Source: Pseudomonas sp. P8_229
GTDB taxonomy: Bacteria > Pseudomonadota > Gammaproteobacteria > Pseudomonadales > Pseudomonadaceae
Length of the DNA stretch: 64,000 nucleotides
Direction: 5' to 3'
Assembly (NCBI RefSeq): GCF_034008635.1
Contig: NZ_CP125378.1
Coordinates: 3,906,501 to 3,970,500 of the forward strand
A program made the position numbers and the translations under genes. Below, piece after piece: positions 27,547 through 36,254 of the stretch (position 1 is its first letter; each line of letters starts with the position of its first letter). Below the pieces are notes generated by a model. That model saw only the letters and a program-made list of their open reading frames with translations. It was not told where the DNA came from and searched no databases.

Positions 27547-28263
27547 TTAAGACGGGCGCAGACCGCGTTCCAGCCAGAGACGGCTGGCGAGGGTGACCAC
27601 GCCATCGAGCAGCAGGGCCAGCAGCGCGGTGCACGCGGCACCGAGCAGCAGTTGCGGCTGATTGTTCAGGGCGATGCCGGGGAAGATCAGGCTGCCGAGG
27701 CTGTTGGCGCCGATCAGGAACGCCAGCGGCGCGGTCCCGACGTTGATCGCCAATGCCACACGCACGCCACCGACGATGATCGGCACGGCGTTGGGCAGTT
27801 CGACTTTCCACAACACCTGACGCGGGGTCATGCCGATGCCGACGGCCGCTTCTTTGAGCGAACCCTGAACGTTTTTAAGGCCTTCGTAGGTGTTGCGCAC
27901 AATCGGCAACAAGGAGGCGAGGAATAAAGCGAAGATCGCCGGGCCACTGCCGATGCCGAGAATCCCCAGGGCAATCGCCAGTACCGCCAGCGGTGGCACG
28001 GTGTTGCCGATATTGAAGATCTGCATGAAGCGTTCAGCGCGGCCGACCATGGTCGGGCGACTGAGAAAGATACCGGCGGGGATGCCCACGACCAGGGCGG
28101 CCAGCATTGAAGCGAGGACGAGAATCAGATGAGCTTGCAGGTAAAACAACAAATCGTCGCGGTAGTGTTCGATCGTGTTGATGCCGATCCAGTGGATCAG
28201 CAGGGCCAGGAGCGCGATCACCACCGCACCTCCCATCAGCCCTTTGCCATAGCGGATAGCCAC
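27547..28263 (-). CDS. Osmoprotectant ABC importer, permease 1
   Basis: 238-residue inner-membrane permease, first gene of the operon. The EAA loop is KEAAVGIGMTPRQVLWKVELP. I start it at GTG 28263 because AAGGAG lies seven bases before it; the open frame runs a further 43 codons upstream but that part is polar and not permease-like. The two permeases differ and presumably form a heterodimeric channel. Confidence 0.88.
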   Translation of the reverse strand: MAIRYGKGLMGGAVVIALLALLIHWIGINTIEHYRDDLLFYLQAHLILVLASMLAALVVGIPAGIFLSRPTMVGRAERFMQIFNIGNTVPPLAVLAIALGILGIGSGPAIFALFLASLLPIVRNTYEGLKNVQGSLKEAAVGIGMTPRQVLWKVELPNAVPIIVGGVRVALAINVGTAPLAFLIGANSLGSLIFPGIALNNQPQLLLGAACTALLALLLDGVVTLASRLWLERGLRPS

Positions 28264-28550
28264 AGGCGGACTCCTTTTTTTGTAGTCGGCGAGCGCAGTC
28301 CCGAGTGGCATGCCATGCCTGGCTGCCGGGAGAGTCGTTCGCGAAAAGTAGCCGTTTTTCAGAGCCGGCAAAGCGGTCTGTAAGCGAGCCATGAGCGCAG
28401 CCTCGTCAGGCTAACTTGCTGATTTTTCAGCCCCTGACGAAATGTCGTAACAGGGGATGGACGTCTCCGTGCTTTAAAAGGTTCCCATCTGGGGCAGCAT
28501 TTGGCCACCCTTAATGTGCTCAACGGTTCGGTTATTGCATCGACTTGGGC
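28264..28550. other. Divergent intergenic region between the osmoprotectant operon and prfC
   Basis: Holds the start region of the leftward osmoprotectant operon and the approach to the prfC promoter. No other gene or structured RNA was recognised. Confidence 0.6.
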
Positions 28551-28556
28551 TATAAT
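28551..28556 (+). promoter_or_regulatory. -10 box of the prfC promoter
   Basis: A consensus TATAAT 38 bases before the prfC start, within GGGCTATAATCGCGGCCC. No good -35 box sits at the ideal distance, so only the -10 element is called. Confidence 0.6.
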
Positions 28557-28593
28557 CGCGGCCCTTTTTTGAATCACCGCCAGGCGATTTCCC

Positions 28594-30177
28594 ATGACCA
28601 ACCAGGCCGCCGAAGTCGCGAAACGCCGCACTTTCGCCATTATTTCCCACCCCGATGCCGGTAAAACCACGATCACCGAAAAGCTCCTGTTGATGGGCAA
28701 GGCGATTGCAGTGGCCGGCACGGTGAAATCCCGTAAATCCGATCGCCATGCGACATCCGACTGGATGGAGATGGAGAAGCAGCGGGGTATTTCCATTACC
28801 ACGTCGGTCATGCAGTTCCCGTATCGCGAACACATGATCAACCTGCTCGACACCCCGGGCCACGAAGACTTCTCCGAAGATACCTACCGCACCCTGACGG
28901 CGGTCGACTCGGCATTGATGGTTCTCGACGGCGGTAAAGGTGTCGAGCCACGGACCATTGCGCTGATGGACGTTTGCCGTCTGCGTGACACGCCGATCGT
29001 CAGCTTCATCAACAAACTCGACCGTGACATTCGCGACCCGATCGAACTGCTCGACGAGATCGAAGCCGTTCTGAAAATCAAGGCTGCGCCGATCACCTGG
29101 CCGATCGGTTGCTACCGCGACTTCAAGGGCGTGTACCACCTGGCTGACGACTACATTATTGTCTACACCGCCGGTCACGGTCACGAACGCACCGAAACCA
29201 AGATCATCGAGAAGCTCGATTCGGACGAAGCCCGCGCGCATCTGGGCGACGAGTACGAGCGTTTCATCGAGCAGCTGGAACTGGTGCAGGGCGCCTGCCA
29301 CGAGTTCAACCAGCAGGAATTCCTCGACGGTCAACTGACCCCGGTGTTCTTCGGTACCGCGCTGGGTAACTTCGGGGTCGACCACGTGCTCGACGCTGTC
29401 GTTGACTGGGCGCCGCGTCCGCTGGCCCGTGTGGCCAACGAGCGTACCGTCGAGCCGGTGGAAGAGAAGTTCTCGGGCTTCATCTTCAAGATCCAGGCGA
29501 ACATGGACCCGAAACACCGTGACCGCATCGCCTTCATGCGTATCTGCTCGGGCAAGTACGAGAAAGGCATGAAGATGCGCCACGTGCGTACCGGCAAGGA
29601 CGTGCGCATCGGCGACGCCCTGACGTTCTTCTCCTCCGAGCGTGAGCAGCTTGAAGAAGCCTTTGCTGGCGACATCATCGGTCTGCACAACCACGGCACG
29701 ATCCAGATCGGCGACACCTTCAGCGAAGGCGAAACCCTCGGTTTCACCGGTATCCCGCACTTCGCCCCGGAGCTGTTCCGTCGCGTGCGTCTGCGTGATC
29801 CGCTGAAATCCAAGCAACTGCGTCAGGGCCTGCAGCAGTTGGCCGAAGAAGGCGCGACGCAGGTGTTCTTCCCGGAGCGCAGCAACGACATCATTCTTGG
29901 CGCCGTCGGTGTGCTGCAGTTCGATGTGGTCGCGAGCCGTTTGAAGGAGGAATACAAGGTCGAGTGCTCCTACGAGCCGATCACTGTGTACTCTGCGCGC
30001 TGGATCGAATGCGGCGACAAGAAGAAGCTCGAAGAATTCTCCAACAAGGCAGTAGAAAACCTTGCGGTCGACGGCGGCGGTCACCTGACCTATCTCGCGC
30101 CGACGCGGGTTAACCTGGCGTTGATGGAAGAGCGTTGGCCGGATGTGAAATTCCGTGCGACGCGTGAGCACCACTAA
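28594..30177 (+). CDS. prfC: Peptide chain release factor 3
   Basis: 527-residue GTPase that removes RF1 and RF2 from the ribosome after peptide release. G motifs are clear: G1 HPDAGKTT, G2 [10 protein letters not shown]3 DTPGHEDF and G4 NKLDRD. The length equals that of E. coli RF3. It is a single-gene unit with its own -10 box and terminator. Confidence 0.98.
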   Translation: MTNQAAEVAKRRTFAIISHPDAGKTTITEKLLLMGKAIAVAGTVKSRKSDRHATSDWMEMEKQRGISITTSVMQFPYREHMINLLDTPGHEDFSEDTYRTLTAVDSALMVLDGGKGVEPRTIALMDVCRLRDTPIVSFINKLDRDIRDPIELLDEIEAVLKIKAAPITWPIGCYRDFKGVYHLADDYIIVYTAGHGHERTETKIIEKLDSDEARAHLGDEYERFIEQLELVQGACHEFNQQEFLDGQLTPVFFGTALGNFGVDHVLDAVVDWAPRPLARVANERTVEPVEEKFSGFIFKIQANMDPKHRDRIAFMRICSGKYEKGMKMRHVRTGKDVRIGDALTFFSSEREQLEEAFAGDIIGLHNHGTIQIGDTFSEGETLGFTGIPHFAPELFRRVRLRDPLKSKQLRQGLQQLAEEGATQVFFPERSNDIILGAVGVLQFDVVASRLKEEYKVECSYEPITVYSARWIECGDKKKLEEFSNKAVENLAVDGGGHLTYLAPTRVNLALMEERWPDVKFRATREHH

Positions 30178-30200
30178 GCGTTGAGCTGTTTTGTCTGAAG

Positions 30201-30232
30201 CCCCTGAGGTGTATGCCTTGGGGGTTTTTTTT
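30201..30232 (+). terminator. Intrinsic terminator of prfC
   Basis: The stem CCCCTGAGG / CCTTGGGG (8 pairs with one bulged base), with a 6-base loop, is followed by eight T. It lies 24 bases after the prfC stop. Confidence 0.88.
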
Positions 30233-30283
30233 GGGCTGTTTGTCTTGGCGGCCTTTGGGCCGACCATGTTGTTGGGGGTGGGG

Positions 30284-30639
30284 GTATATCCGTTTTAGTG
30301 GGTGGGGCGGGTGGCGGTTTCGCCCTTACGGCGAGTCACTTTTTCAGACGCCAAAAAGTAACCAAAACGCTGGGCCCCGGCGTACGGCCCTCGCCGTGGC
30401 TCGGGTTCCTTCGTTGCGGGGTTCATCCGGGGGCATCGCCTCCGGTTTGCTTCGCTGCACCTCCTCTCGATGTGTTTGGCTTCGCCAAACGGTCGCTGCG
30501 CTCCCACCCCCGGATAAACCCCTCCACTCAGCCTGCCGAAGGGGCCAGCAGATCAAGATCAAAAGCTGCAGCCGAGCTAACGCTCATCCTGTTGAGTGGG
30601 GCGGCTTTGCCGCATGGGTGTGCACGCGATCTAAACTGT
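30284..30639. repeat. Dispersed 356-bp repeat, copy 1
   Basis: Matches 63281-63640 almost throughout in the same orientation; shared runs include CGCCCTTACGGCG, GTTTGCTTCGCTGCACCTCC, TGTTTGGCTTCGCCAAACGG and CTCATCCTGTTGAGTGGGGC. It carries several small palindromes and frames that are open on both strands, but I see no ribosome site or protein family. It is followed at once by 72-bp tandem units, as is the second copy. Confidence 0.9.
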
Positions 30640-30671
30640 AGGCTTCGCCTGCCAGCGAAGGCGGCCTGACA

Positions 30672-31319
30672 GCCGACCAATCTCTTGCAAGCTGCATGCT
30701 ATCCCATTGTAGGAGTGAGCCTGCTCGCGATGGCGGCCTACGAGCCGACCAATCCCCCACTGACCACACCCAATCCAACTGTGGGAGCTGGCCTGCCAGC
30801 GAAGGCGGCCTGACAGCCGACCAATCTCTTGCAAGCTGCATGCTATCCCATTGTAGGAGTGAGCCTACTCGCGATGGCGGCCTGACAGCCGACCAATCTC
30901 TTGCAAGCTGCATGCTATCCCATTGTAGGAGTGAGCCTACTCGCGATGGCGGCCTGACAGCCGACCAATCTCTTGCAAGCTGCATGCTATCCCATTGTAG
31001 GAGTGAGCCTACTCGCGATGGCGGCCTGACAGCCGACCAATCTCTTGCAAGCTGCATGCTATCCCATTGTAGGAGTGAGCCTACTCGCGATGGCGGCCTG
31101 ACAGCCGACCAATCTCTTGCAAGCTGCATGCTATCCCATTGTAGGAGTGAGCCTGCTCGCGATGGCGGCCTACGAGCCGACCAATCCCCCACTGACCACA
31201 CCCAATCCAACTGTGGGAGCTGGCCTGCCAGCGAAGGCGGCCTGACAGCCGACCAATCTCTTGCAAGCTGCATGCTATCCCATTGTAGGAGTGAGCCTGC
31301 TCGCGAAAGCGACCTGACA
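30672..31319. repeat. Tandem array of nine 72-bp REP-containing units
   Basis: Units begin GCCGACC at 30672 and recur every 72 bases exactly to 31319. There are two types. Type A contains TTGTAGGAGTGAGCC and CTCGCGATGG; type B contains CTGTGGGAGCTGGCCTGCC. The order is A'-B-A-A-A-A-A'-B-A. Units 3-6 appear identical, and the pair 1-2 appears identical to the pair 7-8. Each unit holds one REP arm in direct orientation, unlike the inverted REPINs elsewhere. Because 72 is a multiple of three, the array is open as 24-residue repeats on both strands; I regard those as non-coding. Confidence 0.93.
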
Positions 31320-31362
31320 GCCGACCATTTTCTAACTGAGAGCACTCAATCGAATTGAGCGG

Positions 31363-31419
31363 CCGCAGGCTGCGATCTTTTGATCTGAAACAGCTACGTC
31401 AAAAGATTTCAACCTGCGG
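31363..31419. repeat. Imperfect inverted repeat before the MFS gene
   Basis: Arms CCGCAGGCTGCGATCTTTTG and the complement of CCGCAGGTTGAAATCTTTTG, 21 bases each, separated by about 15. It is a dispersed element of a kind seen widely in Pseudomonas gaps. It may isolate the array from the next gene. Confidence 0.7.
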
Positions 31420-31543
31420 CAGTTCCTACAGGGGGTGTAGGGCGGCTCTGTTTTTTGTGGTTACGATGTTCTTGAGCGCGACAACCGGATCGCTGACCGT
31501 TAGTGTTCCAGGTCCACGCAGTCGCTATTGAGAGGTCAATGGA

Positions 31544-32773
31544 ATGACGCGCAACCTCATCCATCTGCTTCGCCCCAACGGCTATTTCAGCCTGATGGCC
31601 TGGGTGCTCGCGGCGTTGCTGTTCATCAATCGGTTGAGCAGCATGGTCAAGTTGTTCATGGCGTTGTATCTGCGCCAGGAGCTGGGGCTGGCGATCGAGA
31701 CCGTTGGCTGGCTGTTGTCGGCTTACGGTGCCGGGCTGTTGATCGGTTCGATGCTCGGTGGGCTGCTCAGTGATCATGTGCGGACGGCGCGGCTGACGGC
31801 GGCGCTGTTTTTCGTTTCCGTGTGGGTGTTGATCCTGCTGGGGCTGGTGACGCGGGTGCCGCTCTTGGCCGGGTTGCTGTTGCTCAGCGGCACCGTCGAT
31901 GGCGCGATCCGTACGTTGCACCAGCGCTTGATCATGGAGTATTGCGAGCCTGCTCAGCGCTCTCGCGCCCAAGCGCTGAGCCGGGTCGCGCGAAACCTTG
32001 GGATGGCCGCTGCCGGTATTGCCGGCGGGGTGTTGGCGCAGACGGATTTTCGTTGGGTGTTTTTCGTCAGTGCGGCGATGACGCTGCTGGCGTTGCTCTG
32101 GTTTGTGCGTACCACCTGGCGCCGCGCGGTAATCGAGCCCGATGAGGTAGCCGAGGCAGGCACCGGCGCGCCGTTACGCGACACGGCGTTCCTCTGGTTG
32201 CTGGGTGCGGCAGTATTGCTGGGGATGGCTTTCGACACGGTTTACAGCACGCTGGGCAACTATCTGCGCGACTACTACCACTTGAGCACCGAGGCCATCG
32301 GTTGGCAGTTCGGGCTCAACGCGATGCTGGTAGTGGCGCTGCAAATTCCACTGACGCACTGGGGCGAGCGCTGGGGCCAACGTCGGCAACTGTTGGCGGG
32401 TTGTGTGTTGCTGGCCGTCGGATTGGGAATGTTGCCCTTTGGCTCAGGATTGTTTTACGTCTGTTTGTCGACGGTGATCTGGACACTGGGTGAAGCTTTT
32501 TTCATGCCGCCGATGAATGTGCTGGTCATGCAGCATGCGCAGGGTGGCAAAAGCGGCCAGTATTTTGGTTTGTTTTTCATGAGCTGGAGCGCGAGTGCGT
32601 TGTTGTCGCCAGTGCTCAGTGGTCAGTTGTATGGGCACTTTGGAGGGCACAGCGTATGGCTTGCGAGCGCGACACTGGCGCTGTTGACCTTGCCCCTGAT
32701 CTACCTCGCGACGCGTTCATCGACCCCGGCCAAAGCGCTGACCGCCAGCAAAGGCGCTACTTCGCTTAGCTGA
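31544..32773 (+). CDS. MFS transporter
   Basis: 409-residue inner-membrane protein with about 12 hydrophobic segments and the MFS loop 2-3 motif in the form GLLSDHVRTAR (about 74-84). Proton-driven efflux is the usual role for this type; no substrate can be assigned. GAGAGGTCAATGG precedes the ATG. It stands between the repeat array and a small acidic protein gene, 2 kb from the NRPS cluster on the same strand. It may be unrelated, as it is separated from the cluster by another gene and 450 non-coding bases. Confidence 0.88.
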   Translation: MTRNLIHLLRPNGYFSLMAWVLAALLFINRLSSMVKLFMALYLRQELGLAIETVGWLLSAYGAGLLIGSMLGGLLSDHVRTARLTAALFFVSVWVLILLGLVTRVPLLAGLLLLSGTVDGAIRTLHQRLIMEYCEPAQRSRAQALSRVARNLGMAAAGIAGGVLAQTDFRWVFFVSAAMTLLALLWFVRTTWRRAVIEPDEVAEAGTGAPLRDTAFLWLLGAAVLLGMAFDTVYSTLGNYLRDYYHLSTEAIGWQFGLNAMLVVALQIPLTHWGERWGQRRQLLAGCVLLAVGLGMLPFGSGLFYVCLSTVIWTLGEAFFMPPMNVLVMQHAQGGKSGQYFGLFFMSWSASALLSPVLSGQLYGHFGGHSVWLASATLALLTLPLIYLATRSSTPAKALTASKGATSLS

Positions 32774-32930
32774 TTCGGTTATAGCGATTATTCACAAGTG
32801 ATCTGCCAAACCGGGGCATTTCCGAGGGCTCGTTAGCGTCCTATCTGGTGAACCGGGCTGATCGGAACTAGATTTCATTCAGCGCCGGATCGGCACTCCA
32901 GGCTTCAACCACGAAAGGATGGAATCAGCT

Positions 32931-33185
32931 ATGAGCATTTTTCAACGCATTGTGCTGTTGCTTAAGGTTTTGGTGATGCTGTCACTGGGTACGTCTGCAG
33001 CCTGGGCGAGTACCGCCAGCCCTCAGCAGGGTTTTAATGCACCGCATGGGCACGGCGGTGTGATCCTGCTGGCCAAGTCCGAATCGGAACCAGGTGATCA
33101 GGATCAGGGTGGCAGCAAGGACGATGATGATTCAACCACTGACGAGCCAGACACCGACGATGACGATGGCGACAGCCAGTCGTAA
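32931..33185 (+). CDS. Small exported acidic protein of unknown function
   Basis: 84 residues. A signal peptide (MSIFQRIVLLLKVLVMLSLG, cleavage probably after AWA near residue 27) is followed by a short middle part and a very acidic C-terminal third (KDDDDSTTDEPDTDDDDGDS). Mature protein would be about 55 residues, disordered and highly negative. This could bind calcium or other cations, which is inference. The ATG at 32931 is preferred to one at 32919, because the latter would sit on top of the AAGGA ribosome site. A hairpin repeat follows. Confidence 0.65.
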   Translation: MSIFQRIVLLLKVLVMLSLGTSAAWASTASPQQGFNAPHGHGGVILLAKSESEPGDQDQGGSKDDDDSTTDEPDTDDDDGDSQS

Positions 33186-33190
33186 GTCAT

Positions 33191-33252
33191 CGGCAAAAGA
33201 AGATCCCTTCTTCCCCGACTGATGCGCAATCGGAGGAGAAGGGGCTGGTTAT
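33191..33252. repeat. 62-bp hairpin repeat, left copy
   Basis: CGGCAAAAGA... then stem CCCTTCTTCCCCGA, an 11-base loop CTGATGCGCAA, and an imperfect complement, ending GGTTA. About 85 percent identical by eye to 50342-50403 and in the same orientation. It probably ends the transcript of the acidic protein gene. Confidence 0.85.
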
Positions 33253-33635
33253 CCACAGGCTGAATTTTTTCTGTGCAGGATTTTTCTGTACGGCTTTTCC
33301 CCTTCATTTGTAGCTTCACTCTGCTTTTGCGTGACCGTGTGTTTTGCGCTCGACACCGGCGTCACAAACGATTAATTTCTGAACCAGTGGCAAACTCTGA
33401 AAAAAGAGAAAGGCGCGGACTAGAGCGTTGCGCGCTACTTTTATCGAGTGTGATTTCATTAAGCTATGGCGCTTGCAAGTGGGGTTGATTGCGCAACGGT
33501 AAATTGGCGCCGGAAATTAAAAATTTAAATGTGTAATAACGTTTCTTGACGACGTCGATCGGTGCGTGATATTCAAACCGGCGTTGAAACGATATGCGCA
33601 ATGGATAGCTCATTTTCTTCAAGGTCTCGCACGCA
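33253..33635. other. AT-rich upstream region of the NRPS cluster
   Basis: About 380 bases, clearly richer in A and T than the flanks (for example GAAATTAAAAATTTAAATGT near 33512). It should carry the promoter of the cluster, but no box pair was good enough to list. No gene seen. Confidence 0.65.
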
Positions 33636-34661
33636 ATGGATTGTATTAGTGTAAGAAATTTGTCCAAGACTTATCGGATAAAAGAGCGCTCGGAAGGGTC
33701 GTTCGGCTGGCTGAAAAATCTTGTATCTCCCACGACCTCCGAAAAAACTGCCGTCGACGATATTTCATTTACTGTCAAGCAGGGTGAAGTTGTCGGCTTT
33801 CTCGGTCCCAATGGTGCGGGTAAAACTACAACATTGAAAATGCTGTCGGGGTTGCTCTATCCGACTGCCGGACAACTATCGGTTCTGGGCTGTAACCCGC
33901 AACTGCGCAGCAAGGAATTTCTCAAGTCAATCTCGCTGATCATGGGGCAACGTCAACAGTTGATCTGGGACTTGCCGGCCATGGAGACTTTTCGGCTCAA
34001 TCAGAAGATATTTGAAATACCTGATGAGCAGTTCAAACAGACCTATGGTTATCTGGATGAACTGCTTCAAGTGTCGAAACTGGCCAGGGCGCCGGTGCGA
34101 ACCCTGTCGCTTGGCGAGAAAATGAAGTGTGAGCTGGTCGCATCATTACTTCATGATCCCAAAGTGCTTTTTCTCGACGAGCCGACCATCGGGCTTGATG
34201 TTGGCGTGCAGAAGATAGTTCGTTCATTCATTCGGGACTATAGTCGCGAGCGCAATGTGAGCGTACTGCTAACGTCGCATTACATGCAGGATATTGAAGC
34301 CCTGTGTGAGCGAGTCGTTGTCGTTTCCGATGGCAAGATATCCTTCGATGACACCCTTGAGTCATTACGCAAGCGCATGTCGGATCACCGCATCATCACC
34401 GTGGAAATGTCCGAAAGCGTCATGGCCTCGGCACTTGGCCGATATGCTCTGGTGCGCTCGGCGGACGGCTTTGTGCATGAGCTGCTGGTGCCAGCGGCCG
34501 AAGTCGTGGGCGTTTGTTCACGGGTACTTGCTGAGCAGCCGGTCATCGACATTTCCATCGGCGATCCACCGATCGAGGAAGCCCTGTTGAAGCTGTTCAT
34601 GGCCTCGCAGGTCGATTCGGGGCACAAGGTCAAGGGTGCGCCCGGGGAGTGTGTCGCGTGA
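33636..34661 (+). CDS. ABC-2 type exporter, ATPase of the NRPS cluster
   Basis: 341-residue ATPase of the drug/polysaccharide-export group. Walker A FLGPNGAGKTTTLK at about 66-79, signature SLGEKMKCE, Walker B VLFLDEPTIGLD, and a switch histidine in LLTSHYMQDIEALC. A C-terminal extension of about 100 residues follows the nucleotide domain, as in DrrA-like exporters. First gene of the cluster, with AAGGTCT before the ATG. It overlaps the next permease by GTGA. It should power export of the product, and may give self-protection. Confidence 0.92.
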   Translation: MDCISVRNLSKTYRIKERSEGSFGWLKNLVSPTTSEKTAVDDISFTVKQGEVVGFLGPNGAGKTTTLKMLSGLLYPTAGQLSVLGCNPQLRSKEFLKSISLIMGQRQQLIWDLPAMETFRLNQKIFEIPDEQFKQTYGYLDELLQVSKLARAPVRTLSLGEKMKCELVASLLHDPKVLFLDEPTIGLDVGVQKIVRSFIRDYSRERNVSVLLTSHYMQDIEALCERVVVVSDGKISFDDTLESLRKRMSDHRIITVEMSESVMASALGRYALVRSADGFVHELLVPAAEVVGVCSRVLAEQPVIDISIGDPPIEEALLKLFMASQVDSGHKVKGAPGECVA

Positions 34662-35449
34662 GCGGGTTTGCCATGAAAGTTGCCGGAGTTGCACGCACGG
34701 CCATTCGCCGCAAAGTTGCACACCGCGCAGAGCTGTTCGTATTGGTGCTTGCCTCTTTGGTGCCGTTGTTCATGATGGTCATCTGGATGGGGATTGCAAA
34801 AGATGCGGCACTGGAGGGTTTTACACCGGCCAGGTTTGCCGCTTACTTTGCGCTGGTGTTTCTGGTTGGCGAAATCGTGTCCAGTACGGCTGCTGAAGAA
34901 GTAGAGAACGATATTCACTCGGGTGATATCGGCAGTCACCTGTTAAAACCGTTCAATATTGCTCTCTATTACTTTCTGAGTGAAATGGCTTCGGCGATGG
35001 TCAGAGTCATTCCCATATTTTTCCTGGTGGCCGGAGTATTTCTGTTTTCCGAGGCGGGCCAATACTTGCACCTGAGCTATCTGCTCCCTGCACTGCTCGG
35101 GGTAGTACTTGGGTTCGCCATAAACTATCTGCTCTATTTTATTGGTGGGCTGGCGGCGTTTTGGTCCGATCAGGCAAGTGCCTTTGATCTGGTGTTGACT
35201 TACATGCTTACACTGTTTGGTGGCGTGCTTGCACCCTTGACACTTTATCCCGCCTGGATGCAGTCGATACTTGAGTGGTCGCCGTTCCCCTATATTATTA
35301 GCTTTCCAATCAGGGTCATCATGGGAGAGCTGACAAGGGAGCAGTTGGTCAGCGGATTGCTGTTTCAGATTGTACTGGTCGTCGTACTGTCCTTGTTGGC
35401 TCGTTTTATCTGGGCCAAAGGTGTCAAACGTTATTCGGTGTTCGGGTAA
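34658..35449 (+). CDS. ABC-2 type exporter, permease 1
   Basis: 263-residue inner-membrane protein with about six membrane segments (for example LFVLVLASLVPLFMMVIWMG and LPALLGVVLGFAINYLLYFI). The GTG at 34658 overlaps the ATPase stop and has CGGGGAG eight bases upstream. It belongs to the ABC-2 family of permeases with about 260 residues that occur as unlike pairs with one ATPase. Its stop overlaps the next ATG by one base. Confidence 0.9.
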   Translation: MSGFAMKVAGVARTAIRRKVAHRAELFVLVLASLVPLFMMVIWMGIAKDAALEGFTPARFAAYFALVFLVGEIVSSTAAEEVENDIHSGDIGSHLLKPFNIALYYFLSEMASAMVRVIPIFFLVAGVFLFSEAGQYLHLSYLLPALLGVVLGFAINYLLYFIGGLAAFWSDQASAFDLVLTYMLTLFGGVLAPLTLYPAWMQSILEWSPFPYIISFPIRVIMGELTREQLVSGLLFQIVLVVVLSLLARFIWAKGVKRYSVFG

Positions 35450-36231
35450 TGAAGACCCTGAGCGCAGTCAAGGCGCTTCTGACAGCAAGGTTGCAGGCAA
35501 ATATGAAAGATCGTGTTCCGGTCTTTGTCAGCCTGTTGAACACGGCCCTACTGGGATTGTCCGTTTATGTTGTGATTGAGATTTTCTTTGGAAATGTCGA
35601 GACAATTGGTGGTTGGAATAAACAGCAATCGATTGTGTTGTATGGTGCATTTATCCTTATTCGCTCCTTTGTACAAATGGTGGTGTTGCCCAACTGCGAG
35701 GCTGCCTCGAAGTTGATCATCAGCAAGTCCATTGATACTTACTTGTCCAAACCGGTTGATGTTCAAACCATTCTGGCCTTTGGGCAGTTGCGCCTGTGGC
35801 ATATTTTCGGGGTCCTGCTGGGGCTGGGCCTGATGCTGGGCGGTAGTCATGCGCAAGGGCAACTGACGTTGCAGACGCTCGGCGCTTTCTTCGTCTTCAT
35901 GGTGCTGGCGTGTGCGCTGGTTTATTCGGTCTGGTTCAGCATCGCCAGTCTGGCGTTCTGGACAAAGAAGACCGGCAATATTTCCCACCTGCTGTTTATG
36001 TTTCTGACAACCGGACGGTTTCCGTCCGGCGCGTACCCGGAGTGGATCCAGGTCGTGATCATGACCGTAGTACCTGTCTTTTTCATCATGGAAGTGCCCG
36101 CGCAGTCAGCGATGGGGATGACGACGGGGCGGTCATTGGCGGGTGCTGTACTGGCGACCCTGGCCTTCTTGCTGTTGTCTCGATTGCTTTGGCACTGGGG
36201 GGTCAAGAAATACCTTCGAGAAGGCGCCTGA
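35449..36231 (+). CDS. ABC-2 type exporter, permease 2
   Basis: 260-residue inner-membrane partner of permease 1, with about six membrane segments (SVYVVIEIFFG, LGAFFVFMVLACALVYSVWF, AGAVLATLAFLLLSRLLWHW). It starts at a TAATG junction. The first 300 bases are poorer in GC than the neighbours, suggesting acquisition from outside. The NRPS gene follows after 23 bases. Confidence 0.9.
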   Translation: MKTLSAVKALLTARLQANMKDRVPVFVSLLNTALLGLSVYVVIEIFFGNVETIGGWNKQQSIVLYGAFILIRSFVQMVVLPNCEAASKLIISKSIDTYLSKPVDVQTILAFGQLRLWHIFGVLLGLGLMLGGSHAQGQLTLQTLGAFFVFMVLACALVYSVWFSIASLAFWTKKTGNISHLLFMFLTTGRFPSGAYPEWIQVVIMTVVPVFFIMEVPAQSAMGMTTGRSLAGAVLATLAFLLLSRLLWHWGVKKYLREGA

Positions 36232-36254
36232 CACCGAAATTTAGACCATAAGAC

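Noticed and set aside
30213..30669. Overlapping short frames in the dispersed element, often annotated as hypothetical proteins in Pseudomonas
   Set aside because: Several frames are open in the same stretch, the two copies at 30.3 and 63.3 kb differ by small insertions that shift frame, and no start signal is seen.
30584..31358. Open frames on both strands with 24-residue repeats (for example ADQSLASCMLSHCRSEP)
   Set aside because: They follow from a 72-bp tandem DNA repeat that is a multiple of three and lacks stops; no ribosome site, both strands open at once, REP sequence inside.
33186..33635. A riboswitch (for example cobalamin) ahead of the NRPS cluster
   Set aside because: A cobalamin-type enzyme in the cluster made me look, but no B12-box-like or other conserved riboswitch sequence was found.
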